This document shows, in pieces, positions 31,947 through 40,987 of a DNA stretch of 64,000 nt (its first letter is position 1; every line of letters begins with the position of its first letter). Source of the stretch: Gottschalkiaceae bacterium SANA. GTDB lineage: Bacteria > Bacillota > Clostridia > Tissierellales > GPF-1. A program made the position numbers and the translations under genes. The notes under the pieces are model-generated. The model was not told where the DNA came from. It was given only the letters and a program-made list of their open reading frames with translations, and did not search any database. The stretch lies in contig AP028876.1 in NCBI GenBank assembly GCA_036323355.1, positions 1,612,001 to 1,676,000 of the forward strand. Reading direction: 5' to 3'.

Positions 31947-32435
31947 TTAGACTTGTAAAAAGTCATCTAGCGCTGCAAAAAAAGATTCATGATCGATTCC
32001 TTCCAGATAATCGGTTGGAACACCTAAGACTGGCAATACAATTTCTAAGTCGTCCAAGGCTGATTTAAATTCATCCATTAAAATGCCGCGTTCTTCTAAA
32101 AGGGAGCAGGTTGGGCTTTCATTGATCCCTAGAATGCCTAAAATTTCATATCCATGATGTTGATATTCCTTAATTTGCATCATGGGGTTATGGAGTAGGT
32201 CTTTGCAAAGTGCTCGGAATTCGGGGGTGTCGTATTCTTCCCTTGTAGTAGGAGGACGATCTTCTCCCAAGTGCAATAATTCGGGGCAGGGCAATTGAAT
32301 TAGACCAATCTCTTTATCTAATATTCGTTTAACAATGGCGGTATAGGCACCTTTGGCACGAGCCAAGGGATGTACAACACTGTTTTGATTGAGTATGCAA
32401 TGGGATACGATTATGATTTTCTTTTTACGATGCAT
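31947..32435 (-). CDS. CD3072-type TudS-related putative desulfidase
   Basis: The 162-residue protein belongs to the group related to DUF523/TudS, [4Fe-4S] enzymes that remove sulfur from thiouracil-like compounds. Three likely cluster cysteines are visible: HCILNQNSVV near the N-terminus, LPCPELLHLGEDRPP, and ESPTCSLL. ATG at 32435 is chosen because AAGGAGG lies upstream on this strand; a longer frame to 32486 lacks a site. It stands alone and faces the aldo/keto reductase. Function is inferred from family only. Confidence 0.8.
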   Translation of the reverse strand: MHRKKKIIIVSHCILNQNSVVHPLARAKGAYTAIVKRILDKEIGLIQLPCPELLHLGEDRPPTTREEYDTPEFRALCKDLLHNPMMQIKEYQHHGYEILGILGINESPTCSLLEERGILMDEFKSALDDLEIVLPVLGVPTDYLEGIDHESFFAALDDFLQV

Positions 32436-32559
32436 AAAATTCCTCCTTATGGTCTTATTCGTATTATAGCGGATTCGAGAAATCAAGAAAAGATGGAAAG
32501 TGATGAAAGTTTCGCAAATAAAAAAAAGGAATCACCTTTATGGCAATTCCTTTCTCTTC

Positions 32560-33627
32560 TTAGAATTCGGTAATTATTTCTTCTGTGATCTCTTTAATGA
32601 TTTCTACTGCAAGTTGAACGGTATCTTCAAAATCTCGATAAGAAGCGTAGCAATAATGTGAGTGGACATAACGGGTTGCAATGCCCAATACCAAGGTTGG
32701 AACCCCATCATTGGATAAGTGAATCCTGCCGGCATTGGTGCTTCCAGAAAGTCGCACAGCATCTTGGCAAATAATATCATTCTTTTTTGCTATCGATTTT
32801 GCAAATCGTATAAATCCTTGATGAGAGACATAGGAGTTGTCTCGGTGGCGAATTTGCGGACCGCCGTGGAGAGCACCTTGTGTTGCGTATTGATCTCGGT
32901 ATACGTCATCGGCGGGGGACCCTTCAAACACAATGGCAAGATCAGGCTTCACTCGATGGGCGGTTATTTGCGCGCCTCGCGTTCCCACCTCTTCTTGTGC
33001 AGCTAGAGCACCTACAACATGAAGAACACTGTCTTCGTTCTGAAGTCGTTTAAGGGTTTCAATGACAGCGGCGCATCCAAGACGATTATCAAATGCTTTT
33101 CCCATCATGATTTGATTTCGTTCGTTGTAACGAAATTCTACAAAGGGAACAATGGGAGCCGAGACGGAGATTTTAAAGTCATTAATCACCTCTTCTCTAG
33201 AAGTGGCGCCAACATCGATTTGTAAATCTTGATACGTGATTTTTTTTGCTCGTTCTTCCTCTGTCATGAAGTGTGGGGGTTTTGAGGTGACGATCCCCTG
33301 GATATACTCTCCGTCATCATTTCGAACCATGACGAGATGAGCTGGGATATTGTGGTCAACCCATCCACCAAGCTTGATAAAATGAAGCAAGCCCTTTTCG
33401 TCGATGTTTTGTACCATAAAGGCAACTTCATCGAGATGTCCGTCAAGCAGAATTGTCATATTTTTTCCCTGTTTGTTTTCGAGGTTTAAATAACAATTCA
33501 TCATGGAATCTCGTTGATAGGAGAGGTCTCCTTTATAAGACTGTACCGTTTTTAACATATTCTCTTCAAACCCAGGTGCGCCATAGCAGTTCGATAGATC
33601 TTCAATCATTTTGAGTGTATTCATCAT
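32560..33627 (-). CDS. M42-family metallo-aminopeptidase
   Basis: M42 enzymes are dizinc aminopeptidases forming large tetrahedral particles in the cytoplasm. The protein has the metal and catalytic residues in LDGHLDEVAFM, KAFDNRLG, AAQEEVGTRGAQ, FEGSPADD and RYVHSH. The start at 33627 is favoured because AGAGG lies 8 bp upstream; ATGs at 33633 and 33624 are alternatives. It is divergent from an RpiR regulator and an oligopeptide ABC operon, so it may help digest the imported peptides. Confidence 0.9.
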   Translation of the reverse strand: MMNTLKMIEDLSNCYGAPGFEENMLKTVQSYKGDLSYQRDSMMNCYLNLENKQGKNMTILLDGHLDEVAFMVQNIDEKGLLHFIKLGGWVDHNIPAHLVMVRNDDGEYIQGIVTSKPPHFMTEEERAKKITYQDLQIDVGATSREEVINDFKISVSAPIVPFVEFRYNERNQIMMGKAFDNRLGCAAVIETLKRLQNEDSVLHVVGALAAQEEVGTRGAQITAHRVKPDLAIVFEGSPADDVYRDQYATQGALHGGPQIRHRDNSYVSHQGFIRFAKSIAKKNDIICQDAVRLSGSTNAGRIHLSNDGVPTLVLGIATRYVHSHYCYASYRDFEDTVQLAVEIIKEITEEIITEF

Positions 33628-33794
33628 TTTCATTTCCTCTCTGACTTGACATGTATATATATTAATATACTAGATAATTTCATAAAAGTGAAGTGTTTGC
33701 TTTAAAATATATGAATTAATCTTGACTTGATTGTAATAGTATAGTAACATCTTTAATAACAAGCTGTAATAAAAAGTGCGTTAGGAGGGGAATT

Positions 33795-34652
33795 TTGAAC
33801 ATATTAGAGGTTATTGAAGAAAAGAAAAATAATCTTAGTAAAAAACAGCAAATAATTGCACAATTTGTGGTGGATAATAAAAATAGTGTTAGTTTTATGA
33901 GTTTAAAAGAGATGAGTTCTGAAATTGGAGTTTCTGAAGTGACAATTTTGAATTTCTGTAAAAGCATAGGTGTAGATTCCTTTACGCAACTAAAAAAGGA
34001 TTTTCAAAATACAATTAAAGAACGTTTGCATATACCAAATGAAATTCGATCATCACTTGATGAATTAATCAGTAACCAAGAAGCATATGAAAATAGTATT
34101 AATATGCATCGAGATAATACAGAGCAAACAATTAAAGCAAATAAGCTAGAGAACATTGATCAGGCAGCGGAGCTGATAAAAAATGCTCGTAGAATCCTGA
34201 TCTGTGGCCTTGGAGTATCAAAGATCGTTGCTGAGTATTTAAATGCGAGAATCCGTTTACTTAGTCTTAATGCACGGGTTTTAGAAATCGGAGACATCAT
34301 TGGTACAAGTATGGAACTCGGAACCATCACACAAGAGGATTGCTTCATATTGGTAGCATTTCCTGTATACTCACAAAATGTAGTTGGTCTTTCAAGATTT
34401 TTGCATAAAAGAAAGTTGCCATACATTGCAATTACTGATACAAACGAATCACCCATTGCAATAAATGCATCAAGTGTTTTGTTATGCAATAGCAAAGCCT
34501 TGGTCTTTCAAAATTCAATTTCAACGCCTTTGTTTTTAGCGGAAATTCTATTGGATACGCTTAGTTATAAGATGAAGGATCAGTTGTTGGTATCGCTTGA
34601 TGAGTTGGAAGAAGTTAGAAAGGCTTTATCGGTAGAGTTGTTAAATGATTAA
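33795..34652 (+). CDS. RpiR/MurR-family transcriptional regulator
   Basis: The 285-residue protein has an N-terminal HTH of the RpiR type (LSKKQQIIAQFVVDN to VTILNFCKSIGVDSFTQLKKDF) and a C-terminal SIS domain (RILICGLGVSKIVAEYLN, ILVAFPVYSQN) that in other members binds sugar phosphates. It starts at TTG 33795, 4 bp after AGGAGGGG; no ATG fits. It heads a run with an oligopeptide transporter, a creatininase-family enzyme and isoaspartyl dipeptidase, which it probably controls. The ligand is unknown, and an amino-sugar signal is less likely here than usual. Confidence 0.9.
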   Translation: MNILEVIEEKKNNLSKKQQIIAQFVVDNKNSVSFMSLKEMSSEIGVSEVTILNFCKSIGVDSFTQLKKDFQNTIKERLHIPNEIRSSLDELISNQEAYENSINMHRDNTEQTIKANKLENIDQAAELIKNARRILICGLGVSKIVAEYLNARIRLLSLNARVLEIGDIIGTSMELGTITQEDCFILVAFPVYSQNVVGLSRFLHKRKLPYIAITDTNESPIAINASSVLLCNSKALVFQNSISTPLFLAEILLDTLSYKMKDQLLVSLDELEEVRKALSVELLND

Positions 34653-34698
34653 TGGATTCTCATTATATAGAAAATACATAATTTTAGGAGGAAAGCAA

Positions 34699-36276
34699 AT
34701 GTCAAAGAAAGTAAAAGCAATTTCGTTACTTATGCTATGTTTGATTCTGCTACTAACAGCTTGTGCACCAGCAGAATCTGCAGCTCAAGAGTCGAATGAC
34801 TCTGGTGAAGCAAGTGTTGAATCAGAGTATGCAAAAAGAATTACCATTGGTCGTCTGGGGGATGCCGCATATTTGGATCCGAATCAGGCAGTCGGGGTTG
34901 CAGAAATCACAATCACGCAACAAATTTACGAAGGACTTGTAAAAGCAAGTGAAGATTGTAAGTCTATCGTTCCTGCGTTAGCAAGTGACTGGACCATTAG
35001 TAAGGACGCATTGGTATACACATTCAATCTTCGTCCAGATATCAAGTTTTCAGATGGATCAGCAGTGACGGGTGCAGACTGGGAATGGTCTTTGATACGA
35101 GCGCGGGACGCCGAAACTTCTGGCTATCGTTTTGCAGCGGAGCCAATTGAAAGCGTTGAGTCGGATGGTAAAACAGTTGTTATTACACTGAAAGAACCTT
35201 CTGCATCATTCTTGGGTAACTTGTGTATGTTCAACTTGACATTGGGATCAAAAGCACATTGGGATGCAGTAGGAGAACAAACCTATGCACAACAACCTTT
35301 GGGCACAGGACCTTATATGCTAAAAGAATGGAATAAAGAAGAGAATATTCTGCTTGTGAAAAATCCTTATTATTGGAGAGAGGGTATTCCGTTCACAGAA
35401 GAGTTGAACTACAAAGTCGTTGGTGATGACAACACAAGATCGCTTCAATTGCAATCAGGCGACATTGATATCATGATGGATGTTCCATTTTCTATGGTTA
35501 GTCAAATAGAAACAAGCCAAAATGTAAAGATCCATACATTCCCATCAACTCAAATTCGTTATTTCATTCTGAATACAACTCAAGCCCCTTTGGATAATCA
35601 AAAAGTTCGACAAGCGATTGGCATGGCAATTGACAAGCAGGAATTAGCGGATATCGTTACTTCAGGGTTTGGAAAGCCAGCAGAATCATTATTGTCTGAC
35701 ACACAAATTCAATGGTTCTTTGATGACTTGGCGTACAACGAGTACGATGTGGATGCTGCAAAAGCATTGTTGGATGAAGCTGGCTATCCAGATGGAGTCG
35801 AGTTTACCATTTCTGTCCGCTCTGGATCTCAAGTATACGAGCAGGTTGCAGTCATGTTGAAATCTCAATTGGCCAAGGCTGGAATTAATGTTGAGCTTGA
35901 AATGCTTGAGCGTGCGTCACTCTCTGAAAAATATCAAACCTTATCGCATGAAGCAACAATTTTACAATGGGTTGATGATTTTCCAGATCCTTCAGGAATT
36001 ATGGGATGGACAATTGATTATGATCAATGTCATGCATGGTATACAGGATTGAATGATGAGGATTTAGATCAGTTTAATGCTGCGGCAAATGTAGAACTGG
36101 ATCTTGAAAAACGTATGGAAATGTACGACGAGATTCAACAACGCATTTATGACAATGCGAATGTAATTCCACTATTCAGTAATGCTTTTGTTTGGGCATC
36201 GTCAGACAAGGTTGAGAATTTGAAGGTAACTCCTTTCTATGTTCAGATTACGGATAACCTTAAAATGAAAAAATAG
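34699..36276 (+). CDS. Oligopeptide/dipeptide ABC transporter substrate-binding lipoprotein
   Basis: The 525-residue protein is of the OppA/DppA class (SBP family 5). It has a lipoprotein signal ending LTAC (Cys22), an acidic linker and the family features RIGRLGDAAYLDPNQ-like start, IYEGLVKAS and LGTGPYMLKEWNKEENILLVKNPYYW. It captures peptides outside the membrane. ATG 34699 follows AGGAGG; an earlier in-frame ATG at 34645 overlaps the regulator and would hide the signal peptide. The permeases and ATPases follow directly. Specificity cannot be read, though the downstream isoaspartyl dipeptidase is suggestive. Confidence 0.92.
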   Translation: MSKKVKAISLLMLCLILLLTACAPAESAAQESNDSGEASVESEYAKRITIGRLGDAAYLDPNQAVGVAEITITQQIYEGLVKASEDCKSIVPALASDWTISKDALVYTFNLRPDIKFSDGSAVTGADWEWSLIRARDAETSGYRFAAEPIESVESDGKTVVITLKEPSASFLGNLCMFNLTLGSKAHWDAVGEQTYAQQPLGTGPYMLKEWNKEENILLVKNPYYWREGIPFTEELNYKVVGDDNTRSLQLQSGDIDIMMDVPFSMVSQIETSQNVKIHTFPSTQIRYFILNTTQAPLDNQKVRQAIGMAIDKQELADIVTSGFGKPAESLLSDTQIQWFFDDLAYNEYDVDAAKALLDEAGYPDGVEFTISVRSGSQVYEQVAVMLKSQLAKAGINVELEMLERASLSEKYQTLSHEATILQWVDDFPDPSGIMGWTIDYDQCHAWYTGLNDEDLDQFNAAANVELDLEKRMEMYDEIQQRIYDNANVIPLFSNAFVWASSDKVENLKVTPFYVQITDNLKMKK

Positions 36277-36360
36277 GTTGAACGGGTTGGATAGGAGTCT
36301 AGAGTTCTGAATCTAGGCTCCTATTTCATTGCCTTTATTTTGAACGAGGAAGGAAATGAC

Positions 36361-37299
36361 ATGAACGGACTTAATTATATACTAAAAAGAATTTTACAAA
36401 TAATCCCTGTAATTTTTATTATTTCAATTTTGATTTTTCTTATGCTTAGAGCAATTCCCGGCGACCCAGCGAGACTTGTTTTAGGTGAGAAGGCGACGAT
36501 TGAATCGATTGATGCCATGCGAGAAAAACTAGGTCTTAATGAATCCTACGTGGTACAGTATGGTAAATTTATCAAAGGGATAGTTTCCTTAGATTTAGGA
36601 ACCTCGCTCACCTATCAGAGACCAGTCATTGAGCTACTTCAATCAAGAGTAAAAATAACTTTGATGCTTACCTTGATTTCCACATTTTTTTCACTTTTAA
36701 TCAGTTTTCCCTTGGGATACTATGCTGGCAAGTATAAGGATAGTGTATTTGATCAAATTATTAAATCTGGTGCCTTGGCTGCTGTATCCATGCCATCATT
36801 CTGGATTGGTTTATTATTAATGATTTTGTTTGGTGTAAAGTTGAGATGGCTGCCTGTCGGTGGTTGGGGAGATACATTTTTTGAACAAATTCGATCTTTA
36901 ATCCTTCCAGGACTGACCATGTCATTGCTGACCAGTGCCTTGCTGATTCGTAATATTCGGAATTCTGTTGTTGACATCAGCAATATGGATTATGTGGATT
37001 TTGCACGCAGCAAAGGAATATCAGAACGAGCCGTCAAGAATAGACATATCCTACGAAATGCATTGATTTCTACAGTTACCTTATTGTTGATGCGGATGGC
37101 CTACATGCTAGGTGGCAGCGTGATTATTGAGACAGTTTTTTCATTGCCTGGTATAGGAAAACTGATGGTTGACTCTATTTTTGGACGAGATTATGCAGTG
37201 GTACAAGCCTTGGTGATGTTGTTTGCGATGATCATCTTGCTAATCAATTTGTTAACGGATATTATCTATTCATTCCTTGACCCAAGGGTGAAGTTCTGA
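36361..37299 (+). CDS. Peptide ABC transporter permease (DppB type)
   Basis: The 312-residue permease has six membrane spans and the BPD_transp_1 loop (DYVDFARSKGISERAVKNRHILRNALI) that docks on the ATPase. The N-terminal RILQIIPVIFIISILIF and the AIPGDPARL motif mark the DppB side. ATG 36361 follows GAGGAAGG. Its stop overlaps the next start (ATGA at 37297-37301). Confidence 0.93.
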   Translation: MNGLNYILKRILQIIPVIFIISILIFLMLRAIPGDPARLVLGEKATIESIDAMREKLGLNESYVVQYGKFIKGIVSLDLGTSLTYQRPVIELLQSRVKITLMLTLISTFFSLLISFPLGYYAGKYKDSVFDQIIKSGALAAVSMPSFWIGLLLMILFGVKLRWLPVGGWGDTFFEQIRSLILPGLTMSLLTSALLIRNIRNSVVDISNMDYVDFARSKGISERAVKNRHILRNALISTVTLLLMRMAYMLGGSVIIETVFSLPGIGKLMVDSIFGRDYAVVQALVMLFAMIILLINLLTDIIYSFLDPRVKF

Positions 37300-38165
37300 T
37301 GAGTGCGATAGAGAGGAATACGATGATGAGACATACAAAAAAAAGAGAAATTCCTATTTGGGCAAAAAAACCTGCATTTGTTGTGGGAATCATAATTGTA
37401 TTGACTGCAATTTTGATATCATTCTTTCCCCAATTTATCGCGCCTTATGATCCAATTGAAGTGAATTCGAAAGCGATTTTAGTTGCACCAAGCGCAGAAC
37501 ATTTTTTTGGAACCGATAATTTTGGTCGAGATGTGTTCTCTCGTGTTATTTGGGCGGCAAGAATTGACTTGCAAATTGGTGTTTTTGCGACCATTGTTCC
37601 TTTAATTTTCGGAAGTATGATGGGATTGATTGCTGGATATTATGGTGGAATCGTCGATAATATTTTGATGCGAATTATTGATATATTGATGACATTTCCA
37701 TTCACAATCCTCGTGATTGTGATCATGACAATTTTGGGTCAGGGAATGAAAAACATATATATTGCAATATGGCTTGTCGGTTGGATGGCCTATGCAAAAT
37801 TGGTGCGTGGAGAAGTATTGGTATTGAAAAATGCGGAATTTATTGAAGCGGCTCGCGTCACAGGATTTTCAGACAAGCGGATTTTATTGCGGCATATGTT
37901 GCCGAATGTGGTAAGTTCAGCGGTCGTATTTGCGGCTTCCGACGTGGTTTTGTGTATGTTGACAGGAGCCAGCATGAGCTTCTTGGGCTTGGGTGTTCAA
38001 CCACCGACACCTGAATGGGGTGCGATCTTAAATGAAGGTAGAGCCTATATAATGAATGCTTGGTGGATTACATTTTTCCCTGGACTATTTATGGCAATCA
38101 CAGGAATTGGATTCAGTCTTCTCGGTGATGGATTGACTGATTTTCTAAGGACAAAAGGGAAATAG
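37299..38165 (+). CDS. Peptide ABC transporter permease (DppC type)
   Basis: The 288-residue permease carries the DppC-type HFFGTDNFGRDVFSRVIWAAR segment after the first span and the coupling loop LKNAEFIEAARVTGFSDKRILLRHMLPN. It forms the channel with the DppB-type subunit. ATG 37299 overlaps the previous stop, but ATG 37323 has the better site (GAGAGG, 6 bp) and could be the true start. Confidence 0.92.
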   Translation: MSAIERNTMMRHTKKREIPIWAKKPAFVVGIIIVLTAILISFFPQFIAPYDPIEVNSKAILVAPSAEHFFGTDNFGRDVFSRVIWAARIDLQIGVFATIVPLIFGSMMGLIAGYYGGIVDNILMRIIDILMTFPFTILVIVIMTILGQGMKNIYIAIWLVGWMAYAKLVRGEVLVLKNAEFIEAARVTGFSDKRILLRHMLPNVVSSAVVFAASDVVLCMLTGASMSFLGLGVQPPTPEWGAILNEGRAYIMNAWWITFFPGLFMAITGIGFSLLGDGLTDFLRTKGK

Positions 38166-38177
38166 GAGGTTGCGCAT

Positions 38178-39206
38178 ATGAATAAACTACTGGAAGTGAA
38201 AGACTTACAGACTCATTTTATTATGAAAAAAGAAGTGGTAAAGGCTGTGGACGGAGTAAGCTTTTCCATTAATGAGAAAGAGACGTTTGGCTTGGTTGGA
38301 GAGTCGGGTTCAGGCAAGAGTCAAACTTGTCGATCAATTTTAGGCTTAGTGAAAAAGCCAGGGAAAGTAGTCGGTGGTGAAATCCTATATAAAAAAGAAG
38401 ACGTCGTAAAAATGTCTAAAGATCAATTGAGAAAAATTCGCGGCCATGAAATTAGTATTATCTTTCAAGAGCCGATGACTTCTTTGAATCCGGTATTAAA
38501 AATAAGAAAACAAATTTTTGAGGCCTTTGATCGAACGAATATGACAAAAGAAGAGAAACGGAAGAAGTCAATTGAGCTCTTGAAACTTGTTGGAATTCCT
38601 TCACCAGAAACGAGAATGGAAGAATACACGCATCAATTTAGCGGGGGTATGAGACAGCGTGCTATGATTGCAATTGCACTTGCTTCGGAACCAAGTTTGC
38701 TGATTGCAGATGAACCAACAACGGCACTTGACGTTACGATTCAGGATCAAATCATGCAATTGTTGAATCAGTTAAAAGAAGAATTGGGAATGAGTATTCT
38801 CTTAATTACACATGACTTAGCTGTCGTTGCGCAAATGTGTGATCGAGTAGCCGTTATGTATGCTGGTATGATTGTTGAGATGACTGATACCTATACCTTG
38901 TTTTCAACACCTCGACATCCCTATACCAATGCATTAATCCAGTCTTTACCAAATCAAAAAGGGACAAAAGAACGACTCGAGCCCATTCATGGTGCACCTC
39001 CAAATTTAGCCGATTTACCAACTGGGTGTCCATTTCATCCACGTTGCAAGTTTGCTGAAGAGATTTGTAGAACGAGTCGACCAGAGCTGACAGACCTAAC
39101 AAACACACATCAAGTACGTTGTCATTTTTTGAATAAAACAATAGGATTTAAAGGGACATTCACGCCTAATAAGAAGCTAGGAGGTCGTGATGGAGAAAAT
39201 AGTTGA
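38178..39206 (+). CDS. Peptide ABC transporter ATP-binding protein (DppD type)
   Basis: The 342-residue ATPase has Walker A GESGSGKS, signature FSGGMRQRAMIA, Walker B LLIADEPTTALD and the C-terminal oligopeptide-type extension with CPFHPRCKFAEEIC, whose cysteines bind a [4Fe-4S] cluster in known DppD-type proteins. It starts after AGGAGG and overlaps the next gene by 17 bp. Confidence 0.93.
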   Translation: MNKLLEVKDLQTHFIMKKEVVKAVDGVSFSINEKETFGLVGESGSGKSQTCRSILGLVKKPGKVVGGEILYKKEDVVKMSKDQLRKIRGHEISIIFQEPMTSLNPVLKIRKQIFEAFDRTNMTKEEKRKKSIELLKLVGIPSPETRMEEYTHQFSGGMRQRAMIAIALASEPSLLIADEPTTALDVTIQDQIMQLLNQLKEELGMSILLITHDLAVVAQMCDRVAVMYAGMIVEMTDTYTLFSTPRHPYTNALIQSLPNQKGTKERLEPIHGAPPNLADLPTGCPFHPRCKFAEEICRTSRPELTDLTNTHQVRCHFLNKTIGFKGTFTPNKKLGGRDGENS

Positions 39207-40191
39207 GGTAAAAAATCTCGTAAAATGGTTTCCGCTGAAGTATGGAATTGCGGATAAATTGATGCGAAAGCAAAGAAAATATGTAAAAGCAGTTAATGAT
39301 GTCACCCTTGCGGTTTTTAAGGGAGAGAACTTGGGCGTTGTTGGGGAGTCTGGGTGCGGGAAAAGCACGTTAGCAAGAAATATTATCAGATTATATGAAC
39401 CGACAGATGGAAACGTATTGATTAATGGGGTGGATATTACAAAAATGAAAGGACGTAAATTGCGGGAAATACGTCCTATGATGCAAATGATTTTCCAAGA
39501 TCCATATTCATCATTAAACCCTAGAATGACTGTATACGAAGTGCTATCCGAAATTTTAACTGTTCATAAAATGGTTGAAAAACAAGAGATACCCAATCGA
39601 GTAAAAGAATTGCTTGAAATGAGTGGTTTGTCCATGGAAATCGCAGACCGTTTTCCTGGAGAGTTTTCGGGTGGTCAGAGGCAGCGTATTGGCATTGCAC
39701 GAGCTTTGGCCTTGGAACCGGAATTGATTATCGCTGATGAACCGGTGTCAGCGTTGGATGTCTCCATTCAAGCGCAGATCATAAACTTGCTCGATGACTT
39801 GCAAAAGAAATTGGGCTTAACGGTTATTTTCATATCGCATGACTTGGGTGTTGTTCGGTATGTAACAGATCGAGTAGCGGTTATGTATTTAGGTTCTGTT
39901 GTAGAATTGGGTGAAACGGAAAAAATCTTTAATAAACCCTATCATCCTTATTCCTATGCTTTAACCAAAGCGGCGCCATCGTTGGATCCAACAGATCGAA
40001 AACGTGAGCAAATTATCGAGGGTGAAATTCCGAGTCCGATTAATTTGCCTTCGGGATGCAAATTTCATAAGCGTTGCAAGTGGTGCCAAGAAATCTGTAA
40101 AACAGACGATCCTGTATATCGAGAGATCGAATCTGGTCGTTTTGTTGCTTGCCATTTTCCATTGGGACAAAAGGAAAGAAAAGGAGAATAA
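39190..40191 (+). CDS. Peptide ABC transporter ATP-binding protein (DppF type)
   Basis: The 333-residue ATPase has Walker A GESGCGKSTLARN, signature FSGGQRQRIGIARAL, Walker B LIIADEPVSALD and the C-terminal CKFHKRCKWCQEIC cysteine cluster. ATG 39190 follows AGGAGG by 6 bp; GTG 39187 is less likely. It completes the five-gene transporter and is followed after 3 bp by the creatininase-family gene. Confidence 0.93.
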   Translation: MEKIVEVKNLVKWFPLKYGIADKLMRKQRKYVKAVNDVTLAVFKGENLGVVGESGCGKSTLARNIIRLYEPTDGNVLINGVDITKMKGRKLREIRPMMQMIFQDPYSSLNPRMTVYEVLSEILTVHKMVEKQEIPNRVKELLEMSGLSMEIADRFPGEFSGGQRQRIGIARALALEPELIIADEPVSALDVSIQAQIINLLDDLQKKLGLTVIFISHDLGVVRYVTDRVAVMYLGSVVELGETEKIFNKPYHPYSYALTKAAPSLDPTDRKREQIIEGEIPSPINLPSGCKFHKRCKWCQEICKTDDPVYREIESGRFVACHFPLGQKERKGE

Positions 40192-40194
40192 GTC

Positions 40195-40923
40195 ATGAGA
40201 TTAAGTGATATTACATCAAAAGAGTTTGAGGATAAAAGAGAGTGTGTTGATATTGTTGTGATTCCAGTAGGTTCTTTAGAGGCGCATGGCCAGCATCTTC
40301 CTTTAGGAACAGATATTTTCGCACCAGGATTGATCTGCGACCGCATTGAGAAACGGATGGGGGATCGTGCATGGATTGCACCTGGAATTTCGTATGGTCA
40401 AAGTGATTCCTTGTCGGTCTATCCGGGGACAATAACCATTCCATCAGAAGTAATGGCAGAGTATGTTTTTTATGTTGGAAAGAGTTTTTATGACCAAGGC
40501 GTAAAGAAAATTATTCTGATGAACGGGCATGGTGGAAATGTTGTGGCTTTGCGATTGGCTGCAGAAAAACTTTCTCGCATTGGAGCAGCGGCAGTTGTAG
40601 TGAATTGGTGGATGGATTATTTAGATGATATACTGACCATAACAAAAACTAGAGGTCATGCTGGAGAAGATGAAACTTCTGCCATGATGTACTATAATGA
40701 GGACTTGGTTGATATGAGCACGCTGTTTACGAATCTTCACAAGTCTAAATATCGTGTTTACTTTCCAAATTCGGGACTTATTGATTTGAAGCATGCAGTT
40801 ACAGGTGATCCGACGGAAGCCAGTAGAGAAAAAGGCGAGAAGATTTTTGATATGCTTGAAGAAAAAATGTGTGAACTGATTACTTTTATGGAAAATGAAG
40901 AGTATCTTGTAAACGAGGACTAG
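40195..40923 (+). CDS. Creatininase-family amidohydrolase
   Basis: The 242-residue protein belongs to the creatininase family, zinc- or manganese-dependent hydrolases of cyclic or linear amides. Metal-binding motifs are visible: VGSLEAHGQHLPLGTD with Glu, His and Asp ligands, MNGHGGN, and AGEDETSAMMY. It is unlikely to act on creatinine in this setting; ATPase-linked peptide import and isoaspartyl dipeptidase beside it point to a ring-opening or peptide-amide step. The gene follows AAAAGGAG closely behind the DppF-type gene. Confidence 0.88.
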   Translation: MRLSDITSKEFEDKRECVDIVVIPVGSLEAHGQHLPLGTDIFAPGLICDRIEKRMGDRAWIAPGISYGQSDSLSVYPGTITIPSEVMAEYVFYVGKSFYDQGVKKIILMNGHGGNVVALRLAAEKLSRIGAAAVVVNWWMDYLDDILTITKTRGHAGEDETSAMMYYNEDLVDMSTLFTNLHKSKYRVYFPNSGLIDLKHAVTGDPTEASREKGEKIFDMLEEKMCELITFMENEEYLVNED

Positions 40924-40987
40924 TCGTAATGGTTGGATACTTTTTAACAAGTGAGAATGTATATGAAAAGGAATAAAGGGGATTCTT